64,000 bases of DNA from Marsupella aquatica. Taxonomy: Eukaryota > Marchantiophyta. The notes beneath the pieces were generated by a model, which worked only from the letters and a program-made list of their open reading frames with translations, did no database searches and was not told the DNA's origin. The stretch covers positions 17,236,001 through 17,300,000 of the forward strand of contig OZ316893.1 in assembly GCA_973895155.1 (NCBI GenBank), written 5' to 3'. This document shows, piece by piece, positions 21,387 to 31,071 of the stretch. Made by a program: the position numbers and the translations under genes. Every line of letters begins with the position of its first letter. Positions within the stretch are counted from its first letter, which is position 1.

Positions 21387-23396
21387 TTTTAGGGTGTTTA
21401 TTCTCCCAAAACTTCGAGCGTGATATGGGACACCCCTTGGATTGGGGCCCCCGAGCTCCAGGGTTTCTAATTCTCTTAGTTGTTCCTTAACACTAGCCGT
21501 AACAGAGGGGTAGAACAACTTAGGATGATCTCGATTGAAGTCGCTATCTTGTGAAGGATTGGTTTCACTGGTGGGCTCATGGCTTACCTGTATTGCCGGA
21601 GCCCTCCCTTCTCCTTCTGTTGATGTTGACGAAGAGTCGATCCTTTCCTCCGTAACCTTCCCTTTATTTTTGGCCAGCCCATCCCACCTTTCCTTCCTTC
21701 TGGTAGATCGAGTAGAGACCCGGTAGCAATCATGATCTAAATCCTCCTCTGAGAAGGTTGATAGGCCTTCGGCCTCATCATCAGATGGTACGAACTCTGC
21801 CTCGGCATCCTCTTGCCATCCTAGTTCGATGTGGTTGATTTGAACTCCTCCGGGGGTAGTACCTGGCGGTAAGATCTTGATCGGCAAAAGCTTATGATTT
21901 GCGGCCAGGCCTGCCAACCAAGTAGGACATTGCCCTAGCATATGACCTTCCTGTCGGCATCCCATACATAGCTGAGCTGGTTGTCCATCACCCTGTTTGC
22001 GTGCATTCGGGCATTCTCTAGCAAAATGGCCAGGTTGACCACAATTATAGCACGCCGCAAATCTTTGCACATTCGGCCTAGGAGGTACTGACGGGTTCTG
22101 AATAATCCGAGGATACATCTCTCCTGGATTGTTCCTTAACCCTGACCACAGAGATGCAGGTCTGTTGGATAGGTCTCGTGCTCCAGTCTCACTGATGCCG
22201 AAAACACTATCAGCGGCATCTCCCAAAAAGTACTCTACTTCTCCCTGACATGGTCTGATCTCGGCCACATGCCGAACATGATTAGTATTAAGCTTAGGAC
22301 ACGCATCTTTATGGTGTCCGGTTTTATAACATAAGGCACACCATACAGAGCTATCCTCCTGTACTACCTTCTTCTTTGGTTTTACCTCTGCAATGATAGC
22401 CTTAAGTTGCTCGGTAAGGGCTACGATGTTATCTGGTGGCTTAGCCTCCATCTTGACTTTCGTCTTCCCTCTCCTTCTGCCCTTCCTTTTCCTAGTTTTT
22501 TCTTCTTCAGAACTAGAAGATGACTCACTCTTGCTACTCCCACTATCCGAGCTTGACTTATCACTTCTAGACTTCTTGGAATGTTTCTTCTTCTTATCTT
22601 TTTTCTTATGGGGTGATCCCTCCTCTGATGAGGAACTCTCAGACTTAAGCTGTTTCTTCCGGCTTGTGATATCTGCATTAATGTATAATTGAATATCCTT
22701 AATTGCTTCGGCTAAAGTCTCCGGGTTCTCCTTCCTAATTGCAAAACTCATCTTCTGTGGCAAAGCATTCACCAACCATTGAAGTTGCATACCTTCAGAT
22801 GCATTGGTCTTTGTACGTCTTACCAGTTTCTGAAAGCGTTGCAAGAACTTCCTGAAGGATTTGTTCTCCTTGAACCGAAGTTGTCCCAACTTCAGCACTG
22901 CTAGTTCTGAAGTTCCAATGGGTCGAAACTCCTTAACAAAGAGTGTTTTGAAGATATCCCAGATGGCTTGATCTTCCACATCTAATGCTCTGTACCAAGG
23001 CCTAGCCTCACCCTTGAACAGGCCGGGAAGAATCTGCATCTTGATGGCCGATTCTCCATTTGCTGTAGCGGTTCCCTCGAAATCATCCAACCATTTGTCC
23101 GGATCCTCATCTCCTCTCCCATGAAATGCCTTGTAATGTATGCGCGACCGCTGGCTCAATCTGGTCCCTGGCCTCTCGTCTGGCCGTGCCTCTGGTTCCC
23201 CCATGTCGGTTGGAGACTCACTTCTCCTTACCGACTCTTCTTCTGGTATGTCTTCTTCGACGCCACTTCCAGTTTCGGAGCTACCAGCTCTTTCTGCCCC
23301 TCTCAGTCGCTCTGTATCATGCCACCCGGCGAGCTGCTGCAGTCGAGCTCTCTCCCGTTGAATCACTCTTTCTTCCCTCGGCGTAAGGTCAGTCAT
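21339..23396 (-). CDS. Gypsy gag with three zinc knuckles (685 aa)
   Basis: This is the structural protein of the particle. A Retrotrans_gag core lies at about residues 85-240 (FHGRGDEDPDKWLDDFEG, GLFKGEARPWYRAL, RFKENKSFRKFLQRFQKL). A strongly charged Ser/Lys/Glu stretch follows (250-310). Three CCHC zinc knuckles lie at about 353-366 (CALCYKTGHHKDAC), 449-462 (CYNCGQPGHFAREC) and 477-490 (CMGCRQEGHMLGQC). The ATG at 23394-23396 lies about 50 nt after the primer site and is the natural start. Three knuckles are more than the usual one or two. It is open throughout; the last 16 codons run into the AT-rich spacer. Confidence 0.92.
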   Translation of the reverse strand: MTDLTPREERVIQRERARLQQLAGWHDTERLRGAERAGSSETGSGVEEDIPEEESVRRSESPTDMGEPEARPDERPGTRLSQRSRIHYKAFHGRGDEDPDKWLDDFEGTATANGESAIKMQILPGLFKGEARPWYRALDVEDQAIWDIFKTLFVKEFRPIGTSELAVLKLGQLRFKENKSFRKFLQRFQKLVRRTKTNASEGMQLQWLVNALPQKMSFAIRKENPETLAEAIKDIQLYINADITSRKKQLKSESSSSEEGSPHKKKDKKKKHSKKSRSDKSSSDSGSSKSESSSSSEEEKTRKRKGRRRGKTKVKMEAKPPDNIVALTEQLKAIIAEVKPKKKVVQEDSSVWCALCYKTGHHKDACPKLNTNHVRHVAEIRPCQGEVEYFLGDAADSVFGISETGARDLSNRPASLWSGLRNNPGEMYPRIIQNPSVPPRPNVQRFAACYNCGQPGHFARECPNARKQGDGQPAQLCMGCRQEGHMLGQCPTWLAGLAANHKLLPIKILPPGTTPGGVQINHIELGWQEDAEAEFVPSDDEAEGLSTFSEEDLDHDCYRVSTRSTRRKERWDGLAKNKGKVTEERIDSSSTSTEGEGRAPAIQVSHEPTSETNPSQDSDFNRDHPKLFYPSVTASVKEQLRELETLELGGPNPRGVPYHARSFGRINTLKVKSIKFFLGIFLPLT

Positions 23397-23443
23397 TACC
23401 TACGCTTCCGTTCTAACTTCATATCTCACGGCTTAAGAAATGC

Positions 23444-23461
23444 CCCCTCCATCTAGCGCCA
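23444..23461 (-). promoter_or_regulatory. Primer binding site of the gypsy element
   Basis: On the minus strand TGGCGCTAGATGGAGG begins 4 nt after the 5' LTR end. TGGCGC pairs with a tRNA 3' end of the GCGCCA type; I cannot say which tRNA. Confidence 0.6.
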
Positions 23462-23465
23462 AAAA

Positions 23466-26400
23466 TGTGGTGCGTCCCATGGCTCCCTAAACCCAAGAAA
23501 CCCCCCAGCTCAAGCCGATTCCTGCAGGTTTCGTGCTTGGCGAGGCCGTTTCCGCGGCTTAGCGGCATGGGACGCTGCTAACCTTCTACTACTACTATTA
23601 ACATTTTACACACATATACTGGACAGATCCTTCATCGGGTCATGAGATACGTAGCCGGCCTAATATAGGCCTTCCCTTGTCTTCCCCTGTCTTCCTGTTA
23701 GGTATGTTTGGATTCCGCCGTCGGAATGATCCCCAATAGGCTTGGTTAAGCCGCTAAGACCTCTCTCAGCTCGACACATCCAACTCTCACTCCCCTGCTT
23801 ACTTTCCTTCCTTCTGTTGATGTGGGCACTCTTCACACAAGTTAATGCGACACACAAATAGCAAAATAACTCATTCTGACTGAGTCATACCATGCACTTG
23901 CCATACAAACAGTACATCTCATACACAAGTTCTGCGAACTAAGCCGTGAGGCCAACTCTATTCAGCTCTTAGGCATGAGGAAACATGAATATACACAAGG
24001 GTCACTGTATGACTAACCGAGAGCTTCTCGTACTACTTGATCCCAGCCCGGCTGGTGCAAACTAAAAACTTGCTAAAGAAGAGGCCCTGAGCTCCCCGCT
24101 GCCCAGGTACTTATCCTGGTAATGGATCCGCCATTCTTTGCATCGTAAGCCTAATCTACCTGACAGTAATCTACTTGCCCGAATCTACCTATGTACAGCA
24201 AGGCAGGAGCACAAGTGTTGCTCCTACCAGTGGGACCGCAATCCCACTAAGCTAAGTGTCAGGGCCGCTCCTGGTTCTGATCCTAATCCTAAACGTGGAG
24301 ATCCGCGCCCGCCCTGCCCACTCACGCCTCCTCCCTCCATGTCCGCCCTCCCTAAAAGGAACGGCGCCCTTGCACCGTCACGACACCGGTGGTGGATCCT
24401 CAATGGACGCCCCCAACACTTCCTCCTCAGCCACTGCCGTTGGCCCGCCTACTGACAGATTACCTGCCCTTGACCGAGTCAACTCTCCATCGGCCTGACT
24501 GGGTCCACCTTCGGCTTCAACCTCGACACCGGCCTCGGCAATACCCACGGCTTTGGCCTCAGCCACTCCCACGGCTTCGGCTTCAGCCACTCCCTCGGCT
24601 TCGGCCACTCCCACGGCTTCGGCCTCCCCTTCCCCTAGGGTAGTTGGATCCTTAGCTGTGACCCTGTCTGGGGTCGGTGCTGGGTCTACCTCCTTGATCA
24701 CCACGGCCTATGAAGTCGTATTACTCCTTGACCCTGGAGGTTTCCGCTTCTTCTTCGTTGGTGGCTCGGCAGCTGGTCCCTTCCCCTTCCCACTTACTTC
24801 CGGCACTGGTGCAGTTGACGCGGCTTGTCCTTCGGCAATTACCACCCCTGGTAACTGGTTTGTCCCAACGGGAGATGGACCTGCTGCAGCTAAGCATTTA
24901 AATACTGCGGCTTGTTTCTTCAGCCGCTCTGTTTGGTTGTCGGCCCGCCGCTGTAGGTTCTCCATCTTCCTCGTGATTTCCTCCAACTCCTCTTGGGTTT
25001 CATCCAGGTCCTTACGTGCCCCCTCCAGCTCGTTTTTGGCCTCCTCCTGCTCCCTGTGGGCTTCCTCCAATTCCTTCTTCAAGGTAGCCCTCTCCTCCTG
25101 GGTTGCTCTTAGCTCCTTGTCGAGCTCTGCAATGATGACAGACTCCATCTGGTTCATCTTGGCGTAAGTCTGTTCGAGCATCTCGTCCTTCTCCCTTAGG
25201 TCGGCCTTGAAGCTGGCCGTCAGGGACGCAAGCTCCTGCTGCAGCGCCATAATCCCTTGATAGGATTTCCCTAACTCGACCTCCTTCTGCTCAAGGGCTC
25301 CGCGGATTTTCTCGAGCTCCCCTTTCAACGCCCATTCCTTTCTTTGGGTCTCCGCCATGGCCCGGCTGTTGGCTGTTATGTGGGCCTCCTCTATATTCTT
25401 CAGTTCTTGCTTCCACTTCTCCCTCTCTTTGATCGTGTCGGCCAACTCTTCCTGCGTCTGAGTCAGTTTATCCTTGATATTCTGATTATCAGCCTGCGCG
25501 GTGTCCAACTGCCCCTGCATGATGTTCAGCTCATGTCGTTTAATCCGCAGTTCATCTTGGGCTTTCTTGGCCGCCCTTAGATCTTCAATCTCGGCTCCCA
25601 TCCTCCTAAGCCGCCGAATGACCTCGTCCTTCTTGCTTCTCTCTAAAGCCACCGCTTCTTCTAATTGGTGCTTCTCCAACTGCTCCCTATGGAAAAAGGG
25701 TCCTATCTCCAACTCCTCTCCAAAGATGCTGAGCGCAAGTTCCCCACACATCTCACCATACTCCATGGCTCTATTCTTAGCGTAGGTGGAGTAAGTAGAA
25801 GTGATCGGCATCGCCCATCGTGGCCTCTGCTCCCAAGCCGTCCTGCGGATCTCTTCAATTGTGGCTAGAGGTTTGCTTCCTTTTTCGGCTAGCCGCCTGA
25901 TGTCCTCCGGCCAATCTCCTCCTGGTAAATCCTTTTCCTTAGCCAGGGCGGCCTCTTCCTCCTGCTTGATTCGCTCCTGAAATTCCTGCACCGTCTGTTT
26001 TATGCCGTCGAAGCTCGGGGGAGCAACATCTGGTGGGGGAGACTCAGGGCTACTCTGCTGGTTGGGGTCCCCTCGCACTACCCTTGGAAGTGTGGGGACA
26101 AACCGGCCACAGGTCCTTACTCCTGGAACGTGATGGTCCGACCCATAGCCGGAATTATCATGGCTGCAGTCCTCCACTGCCTCCTCTACCTCTTGGACGT
26201 CCGGCTTCTCCCTCTCCTCTTCGTCGGTAGGAGCTTCAGGCAATTCTGCCTCAGATTCGGAGCTTGAGGTTCCCACGTACATTCGAACACCTGGCTTGGA
26301 TTCCGGCCTGATTCTCTCCTTGTTTCCAGCAAAGGGGTTTTCTCTTGTGAGCCGGTGTAGGCCTACCTCTGTAGTAGTGTCCTGCATTGTTGCCGTTGCC

Positions 26401-28134
26401 GTTGTTGTTGCCGATGCCGATTTCTTTTCTTTCTCCAGTAGTTTCAGCAGACTCTGCATGCCTGGTTGCTGCATCGGCAAGTCTTCCTTCCTGGGCCTAA
26501 ACACCTGCTCGATCGTAGGACTAACAGGTGGTTGAGGCTTCTCAGCCAACGGCCTCGGCGTTGGAGCTTCCTCGGGTGCCCTTACCTGCAGGGGAAGTAC
26601 CGGGGCAAAAGTCTGACTTCTGGCATACCGGCACAACAGCGGCATGTGATAGCCAAGCCGCGACACGCTCCCCATGCCGATTACCTGCTGCTCCTCCTTT
26701 AAGATCTTCTTCAATTGGTTGAGGAGGTACCCGTTGTAGTCCCGGCTTGGGTCTGGCCTTTCTGCCAGATAGACCTGTGCCTTGCCGATCTCTGCCCTTG
26801 ATAAGTTACAATGCATGGTCACCCGCAAGAAGTCGATCATCTCTCCTATGTGCGGGTTGGTGCAGGTGTTCCGGAAGAAGCCATTCTTCGTTGATGGCCC
26901 GGGGAACGACCGGAACTCCTTGTCAGGCAAGGTCTTCCTGGTATCAACTTTGGTCTTATTGCCTATCGGCAGGCCAAACACTTCGGCAATTACCTTGGGA
27001 GTAAGATAGAAATCCTTCCCATATATCCTCGTGCAATTGGTCTCGGGTTCCCATGACCCCACGAATTCTAATAGGTCTGACTCCGGTACCTCCGGCTTCA
27101 GCCATGGTAATCTTACAAAGGCCTCCAAGCCGGATCCGGCCATGAAGCCTTGGTACTTCTTGGTCTGCATGGCCGTAAAGCATGCATCCTCCTCCCGTGC
27201 AAAATGTAGTTGCACCTCCACCGGTAGGGTTGCCGCCCAGCCCTTCCAGGTGTCATCCCTGGTTGGAATGGCCTTGATGGGATCGACCTCCTCCTCTTTG
27301 GCTTCTCCCTGCCTCCTGCTCTGCTGCTCGGCTGGCTTCTTTGGTGCCGCCGACCTCGTTCTTTTTGCCAGGGTGGCTTCATCGTTGACGGCTCCCTTCC
27401 TCTTCATCTCTGCTGCCGTGGAGGTTTCTCCTAGCACCGTTGCCTGGGTCCACCTTTCCGTGCTACCCTTTAATTCCCAGTGTATGTCGTTGCAGTTCTT
27501 GATGGCCTCTCGGATGCCGACGACGCTGTCTTTGCAAAACAGAAGATCGTCGAGTTGATTGGAAGTAGGCGTCCACAGGAACTCGTCCTTGATGAGTTCG
27601 CCTCCTAAGAAAGCCATCTTCTGCAGCTCCCACAATCGAGCGAGCTCCTGCCGTTCTTGAGCTGCCCTTTCTGACTCCTCGTCCTCGTAAGTCTTGATGT
27701 ACTCAGTTGCCCATTCGAACAGGCATCCCCAGAAATGTGCCGCTTGATTGACGTTGCTCATACCCTCCTTAGGTTGATCGTCGGTATCTACTCTCTCCCC
27801 GAGTGCTTGCCTAAGCAGCTGACAGTAGTTGGCCTCCCGTAGTCGTCTGCCTAGTTCGTGCTCGCAAATGAGCCACCATCTCCTGCAAGCGCTCCTTACC
27901 CCTCTCCTCTGCCGGTCCTTCTTCCCGTTGATCCTTCCTAGCCGCCGACGCTTAACGCGCCCTAACCCTAATCGGGTTTTCACCCTTAGCCTTACCTCCG
28001 GCCTCTGCCCGGGTTCCATGGTTGCCCCTAATTGTTTATATTTTCCTTGTTTTGTCACTATACTAAGGTGTTCCTAGGGTGCCTTCCTGCTTTACCCACT
28101 TAACCGGCCGAGTGATTCCTATCTAGGCATCACA
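23466..28134 (-). repeat. 5' LTR of the gypsy element, 4669 bp
   Basis: A near-identical copy of 12282-16926, longer by 24 bp at about 24553-24576. That is one extra unit of a repeat coding for eight residues of the VAEAE type. It is followed on the right by the TSD CTTTT. Confidence 0.93.
24378..28058 (-). pseudogene. U3 ORF, copy in the 5' LTR (1226 codons, one stop)
   Basis: This large protein is encoded wholly inside the LTR and is not part of the standard gypsy gene set. It is open for 1116 codons from the ATG, then TAG at 24708-24710 where the other LTR has CAG (Gln), then open for 108 more. The N terminus is basic (about 1-75). A globular region at about 310-470 (LPWLKPEVPESDLLEFVGSW, YGKDFYLTPKVIAEVFGLPIG) recalls the plant-transposon-protein domains (PF20167 / plant mobile domain type) fused to some plant retroelements. 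A charged linker follows, and then a long coiled coil at about 800-1065. Near the end come a nuclear-localisation-like KKKRKPPG and an Ala/Glu/Val repeat tail. A DNA- or chromatin-associated role is a guess. The two LTR copies have different single nonsense codons. Confidence 0.8.
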
Positions 28135-28139
28135 CTTTT

Positions 28140-28270
28140 CTAGAGCAGGACGAACACCTAGAAAACTACACCCATGAGGACACCACCCTTGAGACACATA
28201 TGATTACACATCAGCAGGATTCCTTACCTTTAGACAACACTAGCCCTGACTACCCGTTCTTTGAACATAA
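28140..28270 (+). pseudogene. Copia A gag-protease linker
   Basis: Directly after the TSD the copia A frame left at 12281 resumes without a shift and reads about 43 codons (LEQDEHLENYTHEDTTLE...) to a TAG at about 28270. It is acidic and low in complexity, as expected for the linker between zinc knuckle and protease. The clean continuation proves the insertion point. Confidence 0.6.
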
Positions 28271-28639
28271 ATAGGAGAGAGGACAATAAAAGAATTATCA
28301 AAATATATTCTCTATTCATATTCTTTGAAGGTTAATGAAATGATAAAAAAAATTATCATTTTAATAGTCATATATAATATACCATTCTCTTTTATGTGTA
28401 CATGAGTCCTTTTTGTATGCATATCTATCTTCTATACACATATGTTGTGGTGGGGCCATAGTGCCTATAGAAATTATCACCAAAAACTGACATGTACATA
28501 CATCTTAGTCATGTTATGAGTTTCTCCCATGCACATGATGAGTTACGGTCTAGAGTCTTCACTCTAGACCTAGGTTCTTAAAAGTAGACTTGAGTTGGCG
28601 CTTTTATAGTAAGATTAGAACCTGCATTGTAGAGAGCGG
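28271..28639. other. AT-rich non-coding stretch with a perfect hairpin
   Basis: No gene is visible. It separates linker and protease of copia A, where coding text would be expected, so it is probably another small insertion. A perfect stem of 10 bp with a 4-nt loop lies at 28547-28570 (ggtctagagt, cttc, actctagacc). Confidence 0.45.
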
Positions 28640-29940
28640 CACGCCCCACACTATATTAAAGTGCAGGGACTATTTCACTCACATTACTCCCTCCCACAGA
28701 AACATGACTACTATCATGGGGAGAAACCAGATAGAAGAAGGTACGGACCCGCCACAATCACGTTACCTCAGGGCACTACTATCTATATTAAATCCGATAT
28801 ATACGCACCTAATGCCATGAGAAACTTGATTAGTTTCAAGGACATTAGAGATAACGGATTCCATATCCACACTAGCACAAATAAAAACCAGGAAATAATT
28901 CATATTTTAAAGAATACTTCCAATGGAATGCAAATAAAAGAAACACTTTTCGCGTATCCGTTGGGTTTCTATGTCACACAGCTGAATGCTTTTCATTCCA
29001 CTACGCATGAGATGTCACTATATAACCTATGGCATACTAGGCTTGGACACCCTGGCATGACCATGTTTCAAAAGATGAAAAGAGTAACCCACAGAATACC
29101 ACAAAACACACGTCGAACAAACCATAATCAGTCTTGCATGGCATGTTCTCAAGGAAAGTTAATCCTTAGACCTTCTATCTCCAAGACAATCCATGAAATG
29201 CCCAGATTCTTGGAACAAGTGCATGCAGACGTATGTGGCCCCATAGAACCACCAAGCGGACCATTTTGATTTTTCCTAGTCATTATTGACGCATCCTTGA
29301 AATGGTCGCAAGTTTCGTTGCTTTCCACACGAAACATGGTTTTTCCATGACATTTAGCACACATCCTCAAGCTAAAATCCCAATTCCCCCAAAACCCTAT
29401 CAAGACAATTAGGGTTGACAATGTAGGCAAATTTACTTCAAAAACATTCAAAGATTTTTGCATGGCTACAGGGATAGACACTCAATACCATGTACCCCAC
29501 GTACGTTTCTAAAATGACATTGTTGAATCTGTCATTAAGAGAATACAGATGACAGCAAGACCCATGCTTATGCAGACGCAGTTACCCACAACTGCCTGGG
29601 GTCAGGCTGTACTACATGCAACAACTTTACTTAAATGTCGCCCATCAGCATACAACGACCAAACTCCACACCACCTAGCTTTTGGAGTAGACCCTGACTT
29701 ATCACATGTCAGAACCTTTGGTTGCCAAGTACTAGTCCCCATAATGGGACCCAAATATACTAAGATGGGACCTCAAAGACAAAAAGGCATATATGTTGGT
29801 CTTGAGTCACCATCCATAATCAGGTACTTAGAACCATCAAGTGCCGATGTCTTTCAAGCGAGGTTACCTAACTACCATTTTTACGAGAATGTTTTCCCCA
29901 AACTATTTGAAGGGAAACCGCAGTTTGAATGACCTCATAA
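28640..29940 (+). pseudogene. Copia A protease, pre-integrase and integrase
   Basis: The protease start reads ESGTPHTILKCRDYF, with Glu where the catalytic Asp of DSG is expected. Then come NLISFKDIRDNGF, the zinc region (LWHTRLGHPG...CMACSQGK) and the integrase core HADVCGP...VDNVGKF...DIVESVIKR. The last loses the usual H-N-G-x-x-E context. The copia C-terminal part (LPTTAWGQAVLHA, HVRTFGCQVLVPI) follows. Stops at about 29267, 29349 and 29511 interrupt it. The frame is constant across this stretch, so decay is mainly by substitution. Confidence 0.8.
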
Positions 29941-30003
29941 CCTAGAATTACGATGGCCGACTCAGTCCACTATTTGGAAAGATCCACGGACATGACAATG
30001 CAA

Positions 30004-30690
30004 AGAAGTTTGTAGGATATTACAACTAACAAAGACTATGGAGCAAATGCCAAACGCATTTACAGACATTGCGCAGGTGACAAGATCACATATCCCTATC
30101 ACAAATACTCCCGCACGTCTACAAGAATCCACACAACTGGCAACGGACCAACCACCAAGAGCAAAATGTGGACGTCCTTTGGGATCTAAAGATACCCAAC
30201 CAAGGCAAAGAAAAACAACAACAACAATATCACCTACAATACCAGAAGTCATACCCACACCAAATCCTGTGGAAATCCCAGAAAATGAAGAAATCTCAAT
30301 TCACTACATGAACATTGGGACCATCTGGAATAGAAATAATATTCCCATGGACGACAACTTTGCCTACCACATTTCCCAAAATATCATGGATACACAACTT
30401 GACCCTAAAACAATCAATGACACAGAAAAGCCCAGATTGGTCAGAATGGGAAAAGACAATTACTTCAGAATTGGATTCACTGATTAAATGCCAAGTGTTT
30501 GGACCTATTGTCCCAACACCACAAGATACCCACTTAACGGATTATAAGTGGACATTTGTGAAAAAGAGAAACACACAATGCCAAGTTGCAAGATATAAAG
30601 CACACCTCGTCGCGAAAGGATACACACAAATACCTGGGCACCAGTGATAAATGAAATAACCTATCGATACCTAGTTGGATGTGTAAGTAG
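30004..30690 (+). pseudogene. Copia A RT, N-terminal fragment
   Basis: It covers the linker before RT (PTIPEVIPTPNPVEIPEN) and the first RT blocks: WEKTITSELDSLIKCQVFGPI, YKWTFVKKRN..QVARYKAHLVAKGYTQ. It has a 1-nt frameshift near 30,420 and a small deletion after LVAKGYTQIPG. The last readable part is YRYLVGCVSS, the region before the first catalytic Asp, and then X1 begins. The YVDD half should lie beyond the right edge of the window. Confidence 0.75.
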
Positions 30691-31071
30691 TGAGTAAATT
30701 ACAAAAGTCAAAATAAGTGAAAAATTTGAAAAAATTTCAAAGTGTTAATAGTATACTAGTTTACTAGTTACTAGTTAGGAGTATCCAAGAGTTAATAGCA
30801 TTACAGGTTACAACTTTACCAGTTTACGAGTATACGACTACGAGTTTACGACTTCAACACTTGAACGATAACATGCGAACGGACAATGCGATAGCGATGG
30901 GTTGCGGAGCTTCTAACGATTAACTCCCAATGGAGTGATGCATCCTGGAGTAAAGGATGAGGCGCAAGTGAACCCTGACCTCTACACGCATTTCCTCTAC
31001 AATTTATCTTACACTTACAATTGAGCATAATTTCAACACTGAATCCCTAGGCGCAGACTACAAACTGAAGC

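Larger units (their letters stand above)
12282..28134 (-). mobile_element. Ty3/gypsy retrotransposon with 4.65-kb coding LTRs, 15.85 kb
   Basis: This complete element on the minus strand is flanked by the TSD CTTTT (12277-12281 and 28135-28139). LTRs are 23466-28134 (5') and 12282-16926 (3'), both TG...CA. Between them are primer site, gag, protease and pol in that order. I noticed about 21 substitutions between the LTRs, all transitions (about 0.45%), plus one 24-bp length difference, so the insertion is young. There is no chromodomain after integrase. Unusual points are a 1218-1226-codon frame inside each LTR, a pol stop codon inside the 3' LTR, and an internal copy of the polypurine tract. 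Confidence 0.93.
3151..30690 (+). mobile_element. Copia retrotransposon A, host of all later insertions
   Basis: This Ty1/copia element starts 8 nt after the transporter stop. Its parts, in order, are a candidate short 5' LTR (3151-3313), a half-initiator-tRNA type primer site (3314-3329), a long leader, gag (5601-5929 and 11646-12281), a linker (28140-28270), protease/integrase (28640-29940) and the start of RT (30004-30690). It is broken by copia B, by the gypsy element and by X1. Both first insertions have perfect TSDs, and the gag or linker reading resumes correctly on the far side. The rest of RT, RNase H and the 3' LTR are not in the window and are predicted beyond its right edge. The frames carry many stops, so it is dead. 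Confidence 0.75.

Noticed and set aside
12282-28134. Possibility that the 4.65-kb repeats are tandem or nested copies of an env-like gene, with the true LTRs shorter
   Set aside because: The repeat borders coincide with TG...CA, the TSD CTTTT, the primer site and the polypurine tract, so the whole repeat is the LTR.
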